Origin: Hazenella coriacea
GTDB lineage: Bacteria > Bacillota > Bacilli > Thermoactinomycetales > Thermoactinomycetaceae
Length of the DNA: 64,000 nt
Assembly (NCBI RefSeq): GCF_004341825.1
Contig: NZ_SMAG01000001.1
Coordinates: 124,001-188,000 of the forward strand
Direction: 5' to 3'
The stretch's first letter is position 1, and each line of letters begins with the position of its first letter. Under the pieces are notes generated by a model, which had not been told where the DNA came from, searched no databases, and saw only the letters and a list, made by a program, of their open reading frames with translations. The translations under genes and the position numbers were made by a program. Of the stretch, positions 8,803 to 17,006 are shown piece by piece.

Positions 8803-9975
8803 CTATTTGGTCAGAGACTTTACCAATTGATCATAGGAAATCGCATATCTAACCAGTCCTTCTTGAATCTGCCACAATAAAGCTTGACTTGGATTATTTT
8901 TAGCTTCCTGACCACTTTGAATCGCTTGATCCAACGCACGTGACATCCCTGTGAGTGATTCTTGTGCTTCAACAGGGAGTAAATTCTCTACCATTTGTAT
9001 TTCTGTAACAAACTTTTTATGTTGTTCTAACCATTCCTCTTTAAACTTAAATGGGGTTTGTGCTTGTTGTGAACGAACTTGAATCTCTTGCACAGAAGCT
9101 TGCCCCAACTCTATAAAGATGCGATTTCCCTGTTGTAATGCTTGTGGTAATTGAACAGAGACTTCATACGGTAAAGATGGAGTCGCCCCACTTATATTCA
9201 GCTCTTTCAAATAGACAGGGATATCTTTCTCTTGATAGATTGCCGACAACTTCAAAGCTTCATCACGGCTTAAGCCCATCCCCAAAAAAATACGATAAGG
9301 ACTTTGCTCTGACATGACTGCTGCTAGTCCCTGCGTTCGATAAGTTTGTACTGTCTTTTGGGCGCCTGTTTTTTCTGAAAAGTTTCCAGCTTGAATCATC
9401 ACTGTTTTTAACTCTGGGAAAACTAACTTCCCCGTTTTAACACGGGTAGAAGTTCCAGGTGACTCTTGGTTTGTTTTTGTCACCTGTTTGGGTGGTAGAT
9501 GTGCGTCAATGGATCGGTCCGAGTGGCTCGAGTCATCTGAAAAGAACAAAGATAAAATTGAAAACCCCATAATAGTTCCCACAATAATCGCTCCACCGAT
9601 CGCAATCAAAAGTTGGACCGCTCCTGACGCATTCGGTTTGCGCTGTTTCCTACGTTGTTTGGAAAAAGGGTTATGGGGTGAAGCCCACTCGATCACCTCT
9701 TTGTTCATGGAGTCATCCATTTGGAAAACCTTTTTAAATTGATAATGTTCTTTGGCATCTGTAAAATCCTTAAAACGAGAAGAATCACCTGAGTTATCTT
9801 TGGATTGATGAATTGAATCTTTATTGGGCTGTGAAGCTGAATGGGCTGAATCCAGATATAAAGTTTGAGGCTGGTTCTTGGCTTGATGTGAGGTTGTCTG
9901 ATTTTTCGATTTTACTACTACTTTCATTCCCTTAAATCCTTTCTCATCGGAATGAGAAGTCCTTTTTGCCTCCAT
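8803..9975 (-). CDS. SPOR-domain membrane protein, SpoIIB-like
   Basis: 390 residues: a long charged, glutamine-rich cytoplasmic N-terminus (about 1-120), one membrane segment at about 124-146, a linker, and a SPOR-type fold at about 185-265 (VMIQAGNFSEKTGAQKTVQTY...). A C-terminal helical region follows. The SPOR domain binds denuded glycan at division sites. In Bacillus the gene upstream of maf is spoIIB, which helps forespore engulfment and localises SpoIIDMP. Position and architecture support that assignment, although sequence conservation outside SPOR is low. Confidence 0.75.
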   Translation of the reverse strand: MEAKRTSHSDEKGFKGMKVVVKSKNQTTSHQAKNQPQTLYLDSAHSASQPNKDSIHQSKDNSGDSSRFKDFTDAKEHYQFKKVFQMDDSMNKEVIEWASPHNPFSKQRRKQRKPNASGAVQLLIAIGGAIIVGTIMGFSILSLFFSDDSSHSDRSIDAHLPPKQVTKTNQESPGTSTRVKTGKLVFPELKTVMIQAGNFSEKTGAQKTVQTYRTQGLAAVMSEQSPYRIFLGMGLSRDEALKLSAIYQEKDIPVYLKELNISGATPSLPYEVSVQLPQALQQGNRIFIELGQASVQEIQVRSQQAQTPFKFKEEWLEQHKKFVTEIQMVENLLPVEAQESLTGMSRALDQAIQSGQEAKNNPSQALLWQIQEGLVRYAISYDQLVKSLTK

Positions 9976-10123
9976 CTTGAAACCGTCCCTTCTAAAATCT
10001 GTTAATATACCTTATGTTTTGATAGAGGAAATAGAACTTTTTTCTGTTGTGAAGGTAATTGCCTCATCTCGTTTTTATCCATTTCATAACACTAGCCAAA
10101 GAATAGATTCATAGAGAATAAGA

Positions 10124-10151
10124 ACAAAAAAACCCTCCACAATAGGAGGGT
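10124..10151 (-). terminator. Terminator of the pil operon
   Basis: Stem ACCCTCC / GGAGGGT with a 6-nt loop, immediately after the pilO stop and followed by seven T on the minus strand. It marks the end of the pilT-pilD-pilM-pilN-pilO unit. Confidence 0.88.
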
Positions 10152-10154
10152 AAG

Positions 10155-11015
10155 TTACAAGCTAGGTGTAGTGACATTTTTTTGATTTGTGGGTTCTTGT
10201 TTCTGATCAGTTCCTGTTGGGGGAGTTGTATCCTTTCCAGAAGGAACTGGATCAGGCGAACCTTTCTGATCAGTCTTCAATTTGTGTGAAGGAGGAAGAA
10301 CTTGAATCAACTCTGAAGAAGGTTGTGGAACCAACATCTCTTGTTGATTGGGAGCAATCTTCAAACCTGTATCCTGATACACTAAAAAGGAAAGTCTCAC
10401 ACGGGTATTTCCTCCATCGATCGACACAAGTTGATTTTCCCAACCCTCGATACGAACAACTTGCTCCAATCCTTTTAATTGTTCAAACCAGTTTTTTAGC
10501 TGGGCTAGATCCGCATCTACATAAAGATCTACCCACATCTCTTTTAAATATGGAGAGCGAAGTGGTTGGTATCCAAGAATTGAAGTTAGAGTCGATTTCT
10601 TCTCCACCTTTTCTTCCTTTGGATCATCCAATTGTTTCTTTTCTATCTTTTCATCCAATTGTTCTGAGGAGGAGCCAAATTGAGCGCCTTTCCATTGAAC
10701 TCCTGCAGCAGTCGCTTTTTCTTGAATCTGCTTTAAAAATAACGGAGTATCCACTTCAGTCGGGACTCTTTGCTGCAATAGAAGAAGTTCATCATTCGTT
10801 GGAAGACGTAGTGGCTGATTAGATAAAGAAACAGATTCCTTTTGCTGTGCTATGATCTGTTTCATTTCAGTAACTCGCTCTTTTTTTGATTGAACTACCT
10901 CATATTGTTTATAAAGGAGGGGACCAGTGGAAACCGTAATGATGACAACTCCCACAACGAAAGTTCCCCATAAAAAGCGACCTGATTTATACCAGAACGG
11001 AGAGTTCGATTTCAT
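10155..11015 (-). CDS. Type IV pilus inner-membrane protein PilO-like
   Basis: 286 residues: short cytoplasmic N-terminus, one membrane segment (about 14-33), a coiled coil, then a periplasmic-type ferredoxin-like domain with the PilO pattern (LFLKQIQEKATAAGV and YLKEMWVDLYVDADLAQLKNWFEQL). A proline/threonine-rich tail of about 50 residues follows. It overlaps pilN by 4 bp. PilO pairs with PilN in the alignment subcomplex of type IV pili. Assignment rests on architecture and neighbours. Confidence 0.8.
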   Translation of the reverse strand: MKSNSPFWYKSGRFLWGTFVVGVVIITVSTGPLLYKQYEVVQSKKERVTEMKQIIAQQKESVSLSNQPLRLPTNDELLLLQQRVPTEVDTPLFLKQIQEKATAAGVQWKGAQFGSSSEQLDEKIEKKQLDDPKEEKVEKKSTLTSILGYQPLRSPYLKEMWVDLYVDADLAQLKNWFEQLKGLEQVVRIEGWENQLVSIDGGNTRVRLSFLVYQDTGLKIAPNQQEMLVPQPSSELIQVLPPSHKLKTDQKGSPDPVPSGKDTTPPTGTDQKQEPTNQKNVTTPSL

Positions 11016-11608
11016 AATGGATCCTCCCCAATATTTGGTTTGGGTGCTTTTTGAAGATCCGGCTGGTATATAAAGTGGAAATGAACCACTTTTGCAGTAG
11101 CTGGCTTAATTTCTACTTCCTTGACCACTGTTGCTTCTTCTACTTTGTCAATCGTGAAGTTCTGAATAAAAGTATTCTTTTTCATTTGACTCTGAAAATA
11201 AGCAGCATGATCCATGGTACTAAAAGCAGCCATTGCTTCTAGCCGATTCCCTTGCACTTTTAAATTAAAGAGACGACCTTCAGCTGAGGTAGCACTTTCC
11301 ATCGCTGCAATCGCTTGCGACCAATCTAAGGAGTCCGACTTTAAAGCTTGTACAGTCTGTTGATAGTCGAGCACCGCCCGATGATTTTTATAGAAAGTTT
11401 CTCGTTCTTTCATTTCAGCTTTTGCTTTGGTTTCTTGTGGTAGCAATTGCTTCATTCGCAGGTCCAGTTGTGTCAATTGTGTAGACTGAACTTGATAAAA
11501 CCAAACAACTGCGACAATTAATCCAAGCCAAATCATCAGAATGAAACATAACCACCAACCAAAAAATCGCTTCGCCCATGGAATTCTGGGCATTAAGTTT
11601 AGTTTCAT
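11012..11608 (-). CDS. Type IV pilus assembly protein PilN-like
   Basis: The ATG at 11608 is preferred: GGAAAGGTG lies upstream and the conserved PilN start MKLNLMP appears there. About 198 residues: the short N-terminal segment (NLMPRIPW) that inserts into PilM, one membrane helix (about 12-35), a coiled coil, and a small C-terminal domain. The start overlaps the pilM stop and the stop overlaps pilO, so the three are translationally coupled. Confidence 0.83.
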   Translation of the reverse strand: MKLNLMPRIPWAKRFFGWWLCFILMIWLGLIVAVVWFYQVQSTQLTQLDLRMKQLLPQETKAKAEMKERETFYKNHRAVLDYQQTVQALKSDSLDWSQAIAAMESATSAEGRLFNLKVQGNRLEAMAAFSTMDHAAYFQSQMKKNTFIQNFTIDKVEEATVVKEVEIKPATAKVVHFHFIYQPDLQKAPKPNIGEDPL

Positions 11609-12645
11609 ATCATCTGCACCTTTCCATCTAAAAGTAAGCCAATGGGTACAGATAATGAAGCTCCAATCCACCGAGAAGCAGATTCCTGCAGAGAGTTAGA
11701 CAATAACTCTTCAGGTAAATCACTTGTCGTTACTTTTATTTCCTCTGTAGTTAAAACCGTTTGTAGCAAAGAAAAGTCAATCCCCTCACCCGTACAAAGC
11801 CAATGTTGAGGTTTCCAACCATAAGCTTCTTCCCAAGCTTGTAATTGCTTTTGTAGCTCAAGCAAAAGTGCCTTTCCATATGATTCTACTTCAGAGGATT
11901 CCAACAAAATAGGCTTTAAAGGGTCTGGCTGTGGATGATCCTCACCATGACGATGAGCCGCCATCTGTAAAGGAATATAGGAGACCTCTTGTAAATCCCC
12001 GTCTTTAAACAAACTTAGTTCTACTCCAGTCACTGAAAAGTTTAAGGTTAATAATTTGGTAGACATAGGTTGTTTAGAGTTGACATAGCTTAACCATCGG
12101 AACAAACTAAGTGAAGACAAATCAATCCAGACTGGTTGTAATCCGCATTGTTCAATGATCTTGATTAGGGTCTCTATATAACTTTTAGAAACCATCACAA
12201 GTAAAAGATTTTGTGTCCCAGCGATTTGATCTTGTTCCAGACAAAGATAGTTGAGCATGGGATCTGTAAAAGGCAGATTACATGTTGGGAGTATATGTTC
12301 TTTTAGATATCGAGGAAGTTGACGTTTTTTCATGATCGGAACTTGCTTGTGTTGGATCATCACATGGCGGCTGTTTAAAGCAACATGAACTTTTCGAGTT
12401 GAAAATCTCCGACCTGTTAACGCCTCTTTGACGGATTGGGTTAATTCTTCTTGTTCAATAAATACTCCATCACGATTCCATACAGAGGGCAGTGGGTGAG
12501 ACACGACTTGCTCAACGCGAATTTGCTTTTTCTTTTGAGATACTTCTACTAGTTTTAATAAGGTATCATTTAATTCAAGCCCTAATCTTCTCTGCCTCAG
12601 AGGCAAATCGATCACACCCTTATATTCTATCAGCTTTGTTATCAT
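11605..12645 (-). CDS. pilM: Type IV pilus assembly protein PilM-like (actin fold)
   Basis: The ATG at 12645 is preferred; the longer frame to 12744 reads into a dispersed repeat (12651-12841) and adds an unrelated N-terminus. About 346 residues with the actin/FtsA-like fold: LGLELND at the phosphate-1 position, then an alternating alpha/beta pattern, but nucleotide-binding glycines are poorly conserved. PilM is the cytoplasmic component that binds the PilN N-terminus. A weak AGGA element precedes the start, 10 nt away. Confidence 0.82.
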   Translation of the reverse strand: MITKLIEYKGVIDLPLRQRRLGLELNDTLLKLVEVSQKKKQIRVEQVVSHPLPSVWNRDGVFIEQEELTQSVKEALTGRRFSTRKVHVALNSRHVMIQHKQVPIMKKRQLPRYLKEHILPTCNLPFTDPMLNYLCLEQDQIAGTQNLLLVMVSKSYIETLIKIIEQCGLQPVWIDLSSLSLFRWLSYVNSKQPMSTKLLTLNFSVTGVELSLFKDGDLQEVSYIPLQMAAHRHGEDHPQPDPLKPILLESSEVESYGKALLLELQKQLQAWEEAYGWKPQHWLCTGEGIDFSLLQTVLTTEEIKVTTSDLPEELLSNSLQESASRWIGASLSVPIGLLLDGKVQMI

Positions 12646-12650
12646 CTTGA

Positions 12651-12841
12651 TCCAAATCCTGTCGGGCCACTTTTTCCCTGTCTCACTCTCGTAGCGAATC
12701 CGCAAAAGACGCTTTCCAGAGAAATATCCCCCTCCTAGGTTCATTCAATCAAGACACCTGATTTCTAATTAAATCAAGCTGTTTGGCTCAAGCCGAGTAA
12801 TCATGTATACACTTCTGTCAAATCCAGTTACACCCATTTCA
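12651..12841. repeat. Dispersed intergenic repeat, copy A
   Basis: About 190 bp between the prepilin peptidase gene and pilM. It matches 38151-38344 (copy B) and, more weakly, 39393-39535 (copy C), all in the same strand orientation. Shared blocks include CTGTCTCACTCTCGTA, CGCAAAAG, CAGAGAAATATC, CCTCCTAGGTTCAT, ATTTCTAATT and GCTCAAG. On the minus strand all three copies retain a YESE-type reading, so the repeat may descend from a coding fragment or mobile element. No inverted terminal repeats were recognised. Confidence 0.8.
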
Positions 12842-12845
12842 GTTT

Positions 12846-13565
12846 CTAAAAGAACCATGATAGATACCAACTCCATCCCATTTCCCCCCACACATCAGCA
12901 ACAAATAGACCCATCGCTAAATGTGGGGCAAAAGGAATTTTATCCAATCTGCTCAGAGATTTTTCTGTCAGCCATCGGTAGATGACATAGATCATGCAAC
13001 TGACTGTGGACAACCAGAACGCAGTAAAAATGTGAGGCCATCCAATCACCCAACCCGCTACTGCCATTAATTTAGCGTCCCCCAATCCCATCCCTCTTGT
13101 CAACCAAGCGATCAGCGCTAAGCCAATTCCAATTGACAATCCCGCCATAAAATACTGCCAGAAAGGTTGGGTATGCTCAAAAATGCGAAATACCAAGAAG
13201 GAAAACCATCCTCCTAATGTCAGACAGTTAGGAATGATGCCTGTCCACAAATCTGTCCAAGAAACTAATAGGAGAAAATCAAGAAGGAGAAGGGAAGCTA
13301 ACAAATCAAAACCTGTTCTCTGTTGGAATATAAGGATTGATGTAGTGATCAAAATCAAAAAAGTAGAAATCCATTGAATCTGTCTTATATATATTCGACA
13401 ATCCACACATTTTTTTGTCAACCCTTGTGGCTTTGCCTTCAGACATGTACCACAATTTTGACTCCTCCAAACACAATCCGAACGTTTCCGTACAGACAGC
13501 CATGCTAACTTTGGCAACCATGGAGCTACTGAAAGATGAATCAATCCGATCCACCAACTGTTCAT
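12846..13565 (-). CDS. pilD: Prepilin peptidase (type IV leader peptidase)
   Basis: 239 residues, polytopic. Two CxxC pairs near residues 38-56 (CGTC and CVDC) form the family's zinc-binding motif. The catalytic aspartates sit in SWTDLWTGIIPN and GMGLGDAKLM (the GxGD motif). It cleaves and N-methylates prepilins at the cytoplasmic face. The start overlaps pilT by 4 bp, so the genes are coupled. No pilin gene is present in the window, so its substrates must be encoded elsewhere. Confidence 0.92.
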   Translation of the reverse strand: MNSWWIGLIHLSVAPWLPKLAWLSVRKRSDCVWRSQNCGTCLKAKPQGLTKKCVDCRIYIRQIQWISTFLILITTSILIFQQRTGFDLLASLLLLDFLLLVSWTDLWTGIIPNCLTLGGWFSFLVFRIFEHTQPFWQYFMAGLSIGIGLALIAWLTRGMGLGDAKLMAVAGWVIGWPHIFTAFWLSTVSCMIYVIYRWLTEKSLSRLDKIPFAPHLAMGLFVADVWGEMGWSWYLSWFF

Positions 13566-14605
13566 GTAAATTCTCCATTAGTCTCAGCACATAATCTGTT
13601 ATTTTTCTCTTTCAAAAAGGCCATTTCAAAAGTCTGCATTCCTTGGGCATTTCCAGACTGCATCATCGATTCAATCTGGTGTACCTGATCCGAACGGATC
13701 AAGTGAGCAACGCCTGATGTATTGACTAACATTTCAAAAATACCTACTTGCTTGTCCAATCGTTCATTGTAGACTAATTGTTGGGCACAAACACCTCGAA
13801 GAATCGAAGCTAACTGGCTACGAATGAATGCATGTTGTTCTGCAGGAAATGCGTCGATCAACCGTTGAACTCCCTGTAGAGCTCTCGCTGTATGTAAAGT
13901 AGCTACAACCAAATGTCCAGCTTCAGCTGCTCGAATGGCCGCTTGAATGGCTTCTTGATCACGTAATTCACCAATCATAATCACATCGGGATCTTGCCGT
14001 AAAGCCGTATAAATACCTTGGGTGAAATGGGCGGTATCAGATCCAATCTCACGTTGAGTGATCAAAGAGCTTTTAGAAACGTGGACAAACTCAATCGGAT
14101 CTTCAAGTGTAATGACACGCACAGACCGATTTGTATTCAACCAGTGAATGACCGAAGCTAGAGTGGTTGTCTTACCACTTCCAGTTGGACCTGTGACTAA
14201 GACTAAACCGTGGGGCTGATCCACTAATTCTAATAATATGGGAGGGAGACCTAACTCTGTAGATGAGGGGATTTTGATTGGAATCAGACGAATGGCTAAA
14301 GCTATTTTACTTTTTTGTAAATAAGTATGAACACGGATTCTTCTCTCTTGTAGCTTGATCGCTCTGTCTAATTCTTTACCTTTCTCTAACTGCGCTAACT
14401 CTTCTCTAGTGAAAATGTCACGCAGTAGACTAAAGATCTCTTCATAAGTACACACATCAGGTAAGGAAATTAATCTCCCTTGAACTCGAAGCCAAGGGTG
14501 TTCCCCTGTCACAGCATGTAAATCTGATGCCTGTTTTTCAATCGCACAATTTAATAACTTATGCAATGCGCCACCCAACCTCCTACGACTTTCTCCACCA
14601 CTCAC
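13562..14605 (-). CDS. pilT: Type IV pilus retraction ATPase PilT
   Basis: 347 residues, PilT length. N-terminal PAS-like region, Walker A GPTGSGKT at 139-146, Asp box around TLEDPIEFVH, Walker B VIMIGELRD and the PilT-type AIRAAEAGHLV followed by TLHT. The known function is ATP-driven pilus disassembly, enabling twitching or DNA uptake. It is the first gene of the local pil operon. The assembly ATPase PilB and platform protein PilC that often precede it are absent here. Confidence 0.94.
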   Translation of the reverse strand: MSGGESRRRLGGALHKLLNCAIEKQASDLHAVTGEHPWLRVQGRLISLPDVCTYEEIFSLLRDIFTREELAQLEKGKELDRAIKLQERRIRVHTYLQKSKIALAIRLIPIKIPSSTELGLPPILLELVDQPHGLVLVTGPTGSGKTTTLASVIHWLNTNRSVRVITLEDPIEFVHVSKSSLITQREIGSDTAHFTQGIYTALRQDPDVIMIGELRDQEAIQAAIRAAEAGHLVVATLHTARALQGVQRLIDAFPAEQHAFIRSQLASILRGVCAQQLVYNERLDKQVGIFEMLVNTSGVAHLIRSDQVHQIESMMQSGNAQGMQTFEMAFLKEKNNRLCAETNGEFT

Positions 14606-14717
14606 TATCTACATTTTTCTCTATTGTTTACTATTTTACGAGAGGTTGATCTATATTTCTACCCAAAAGATGTCAGACGAGGGGATATTTAATTTACTGA
14701 CAGGCGACCTTGACTAC

Positions 14718-14744
14718 ATTATACTGAGCCCATGAAGGTTGCAA
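14718..14744 (-). promoter_or_regulatory. Probable promoter of the pil operon
   Basis: Minus-strand -35 TTGCAA and -10 TATAAT separated by 15 bp, about 115 bp upstream of the pilT start. The short spacer makes it a moderate candidate. Confidence 0.45.
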
Positions 14745-14791
14745 CAAGACATAGGTAGAATCTTAATAGTAAAAATGGGAGGGTTTTACTA

Positions 14792-14985
14792 ATGTCTAGA
14801 CTGAGGAAAATTTACACCTGAAGACACAGCCAGCAGACCAAGGGATGGTATTAGGTGATAACAGAAACTTTAAGCCAGGTGAACCCGTGACACGTGGCAG
14901 TTCGTCGCAATGACGTACCGAGCAATGATGTACTAGGCATTGAATCTCATACAGTAGCCAAAATAAAAGCACCTCCAATTGTTAA
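14792..14985 (+). pseudogene. Frameshifted remnant of an unrecognised gene
   Basis: A GGGAGGG element 8 bp before an ATG at 14792 starts a frame that stops after nine codons. A neighbouring frame continues as KTQPADQGMVLGDNRNFKPG and then EPVTRGSS, and after another shift as RRNDVPSNDVLGIESHTVAK. The pieces read like one protein interrupted by two frameshifts. I cannot name the family; a GDNR-F motif occurs in some secreted proteins of unknown function, which is only a weak hint. It lies in the 430 bp gap between pilT and ridA. Confidence 0.35.
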
Positions 14986-15008
14986 AGTGCATCTAACAAT
15001 TGGAGTGC
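14960..15008 (-). terminator. Terminator downstream of ridA
   Basis: Long stem GCAC(C)TCCAATTGTTA / TAACAATTGGAGTGC with a 10-nt loop, followed by TTTTATTTT on the minus strand, about 30 bp past the ridA-like stop. Confidence 0.85.
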
Positions 15009-15036
15009 AGTTTAAATAGACATCATGATTTTTTAT

Positions 15037-15429
15037 TTAATTAGTGTGTGCAACTGCCCGAATTTCAATCAGTTGGTGAGGGAACGCCAGACCTGACACG
15101 CCGATGAGGGTGCCAGCCGGACGATGGTCACCCACATACTCTTTAAACAGAACGACGCACTGTTCGAAATGTTCTTGCGGGTTTGTTAGAAAAATCTCCA
15201 TTTCAGCGATGTTCGATCTTGTTACACCAAATCCTTCTAGTACACGATCTAGGTTCTCTAGTGTCTGTCGGGCCTGTGCCTCAAAATCGCCCTCGCCAAC
15301 AAATTGTCCCTGCAGATCGTGGGAAAATTGACCAGAAATGTAGATCGTGTCGTTGATGCTGTAACCTTGCGTTAGTCCGAAAGATTCTTCCCAATCAACA
15401 CCGTGATTGTACGTTTTAGGATTACTCAT
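15037..15429 (-). CDS. RidA family protein (Rid/YjgF/YER057c/UK114)
   Basis: 130 residues, the standard size of the trimeric Rid fold. Motifs YISGQFSHD, TLENLDRVLEGFG and the C-terminal IEIRAVA region are typical. However, the usual conserved arginine of the RidA subgroup that binds substrate (R-V/S near residue 105) is not obvious; VGDHRPAGTLIGVSGLA is present instead. Family role: hydrolysis of reactive enamines/imines, or related Rid chemistry. Divergently transcribed from an HxlR regulator across a palindrome-rich interval, suggesting control by that regulator. Confidence 0.85.
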   Translation of the reverse strand: MSNPKTYNHGVDWEESFGLTQGYSINDTIYISGQFSHDLQGQFVGEGDFEAQARQTLENLDRVLEGFGVTRSNIAEMEIFLTNPQEHFEQCVVLFKEYVGDHRPAGTLIGVSGLAFPHQLIEIRAVAHTN

Positions 15430-15442
15430 TTTTTCTCTCCCT

Positions 15443-15515
15443 TTACTTTAAAGTAAGTTCAGTATAAACTGAGCAAAAATAAAAAAGTAGTACGCACTTT
15501 TTTGATAGGTACTAC
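15443..15515. promoter_or_regulatory. Palindrome-rich ridA/hxlR intergenic operator region
   Basis: Three symmetric elements lie in about 75 bp: a perfect 14-bp palindrome TTACTTTAAAGTAA (15443-15456), TCAGT-N4-ACTGA (15459-15472) and GTAGTAC-N15-GTACTAC (15487-15515). HxlR-type regulators bind short symmetric TAC-type sites, and this one sits divergently beside its probable target. These are sequence observations; which palindrome is bound is inference. Confidence 0.6.
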
Positions 15516-15534
15516 CCGAAAGGATAGTGTTAAT

Positions 15535-15876
15535 ATGGGCATGACTGAATATAAAGGGAAAGTTAAAAATATTCAAGATACACCATTTGGTTATACAATT
15601 TCAGTTATTGGTGGTAAATGGAAAATGGTTATTCTCTACCTTTTAGCAGAAAACCAACGGGTACGATTTAATGAACTGAAAAGACAAATAGGAACTATTA
15701 CTTTTAAAACTTTGAGTTCACAACTAAAGGAATTAGAAGCAGATGGTCTGGTGAAACGAAAAGAGTATCCTCAAATTCCTCCTAAAGTCGAGTACAGTCT
15801 CACAGATAAAGCGGAGACACTATTACCCGTTTTGGAAGAATTATGTGAGTGGGGAGTAAAGAACCAAAATAACTAA
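15535..15876 (+). CDS. HxlR family winged-helix transcriptional regulator
   Basis: The ATG at 15535 is chosen because AAAGGA lies 9 bp upstream; 113 residues. The HxlR core is clear: GGKWKMVILYLL, RFNELKRQIGTITFKTLSSQLKELEADGLV and the wing PPKVEYSLTDKAETLLPVL. No cysteine occurs in the usual redox-sensing N-terminal position, so a thiol switch like YodB/HypR is not apparent. Divergent to the ridA-like gene with palindromes between them. Confidence 0.92.
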   Translation: MGMTEYKGKVKNIQDTPFGYTISVIGGKWKMVILYLLAENQRVRFNELKRQIGTITFKTLSSQLKELEADGLVKRKEYPQIPPKVEYSLTDKAETLLPVLEELCEWGVKNQNN

Positions 15877-15998
15877 ACCTTTTCTCTATAGCTGTCGAAA
15901 TGAATTTTCTCTGAAAGTATAGAAGCTGCGAGATGTGCAGAGTTGGATTTTAAACTAGCTGTCGAAAGCGAAAGGAATAAATTTTTTTTAAAAAATAC

Positions 15999-16022
15999 AC
16001 TTTGAGTATATGTTCTCAAAGT
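15999..16022 (-). terminator. Orphan hairpin with U-tract (minus strand)
   Basis: Perfect 8-bp stem ACTTTGAG / CTCAAAGT with an 8-nt loop, followed on the minus strand by GTATTTTTT. No convincing minus-strand gene lies upstream, so it may end an antisense RNA or be incidental. Confidence 0.4.
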
Positions 16023-16125
16023 AGATATTTCCATTTTATTCACTTTTTTGACATTTACTATTGATAAGATCCAAGAAGTTGGCTCGCTCATAAAGATATA
16101 ATAAGCTAAAATAGATAAGACGTTG

Positions 16126-16244
16126 TCAATAGTGTCGATCTACCAAACAGATCCGAGTCGATCTTTCACGTGAAATGACTTTGTACCGCTATTTAGCTCC
16201 ACGCTCAATTGTATAGGGGATTCTTACTTCATCGACACTACTGA
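16126..16244. repeat. Interval bounded by inverted repeats upstream of ecsA
   Basis: TCAAT-AGTGTCGAT at 16126-16139 is the inverted counterpart of ATCGACACT-ACTGA at 16231-16244 (13 of 14 positions), about 90 bp apart. Inside is a 12-bp palindrome TTTCACGTGAAA (16164-16175). It could be a MITE-like relic, a long-range RNA stem in the ecsA leader, or operator DNA. The rest of the 15877-16276 gap shows no gene. Confidence 0.45.
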
Positions 16245-16276
16245 GAAACCGTAAATGAACTTCAAAGGAGGTTGCT

Positions 16277-17002
16277 ATGCTTTCTCTACAACATGTAACC
16301 GGAGGCTATTCCCTGCGTCAGCCCGTCATACATGACATTGATTTAGACGTAAAACCTGGGGAGATCGTAGGGCTCATTGGACTCAATGGTGCAGGTAAAA
16401 GCACTACCATTAAACATATACTAGGTTTACTTACTCCACATCAAGGAACCATTACTGTTAACGAAACCACTCTACAAGAAGATCCAGTCCACTTTCGCTC
16501 TCATATCTCTTATATTCCAGAAGTTCCTCAGTTTTATAAGGAGCTTACTTTATGGGAGCATTTAGAACTAACTGCTCATGCTTATGGATTGAATCGTGAC
16601 ACCTTTCATGAACGTGCTGAACAGCTTTTAGAAACCTTTCGCATGAAAAAAGTAGTGAAATGGTTCCCTGATACTTTTTCTAAAGGAATGCAACAAAAAA
16701 TCATGATTATGTCAGCTTTTCTTGTACAACCTGCCTATTTAATCGTGGATGAACCCTTTGTTGGATTAGACCCAATCGCCATCCAATCACTTCTCGATAT
16801 TTTACAACAAGGGAAACAACAAGGCATGGGGATTTTAATGTCCACACACATCTTAGGAATGGCTGAAACATATGCAGATCGCTTCATCATGCTTCATGAA
16901 GGGCGGATTGCACTCAAAGGAACTCTTTCAGAGATGAGGTCTCAAAGCAATGCCCCTACCGCTACACTGGAAGAATTGTTTATCCAGGTTGTGAAAGGGT
17001 GA
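16277..17002 (+). CDS. ecsA: ABC transporter ATP-binding protein EcsA
   Basis: 241 residues. Walker A GLNGAGKST, signature FSKGMQQK and Walker B YLIVDEPFVGLDP are complete. The N-terminal and middle parts follow Bacillus EcsA closely (TGGY, HIPxP-type segment SYIPEVPQFYKELTLWEHLELTAHAYGL is represented here). A GGAGG site precedes the ATG. The Ecs transporter affects protein secretion, intramembrane RasP activity and sporulation in Bacillus. It is followed after 4 bp by its permease. Confidence 0.92.
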   Translation: MLSLQHVTGGYSLRQPVIHDIDLDVKPGEIVGLIGLNGAGKSTTIKHILGLLTPHQGTITVNETTLQEDPVHFRSHISYIPEVPQFYKELTLWEHLELTAHAYGLNRDTFHERAEQLLETFRMKKVVKWFPDTFSKGMQQKIMIMSAFLVQPAYLIVDEPFVGLDPIAIQSLLDILQQGKQQGMGILMSTHILGMAETYADRFIMLHEGRIALKGTLSEMRSQSNAPTATLEELFIQVVKG

Positions 17003-17006
17003 ACCC

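Noticed and set aside
12646-12744. N-terminal extension of pilM by 33 codons
   Set aside because: The extension lies entirely inside the dispersed repeat (copy A) and has no counterpart in PilM proteins; the ATG at 12645 fits better.
15873-16091. 72-codon minus-strand ORF after the HxlR gene
   Set aside because: No ribosome binding site, no family, and it contains an 8-bp perfect hairpin with T run; probably chance.
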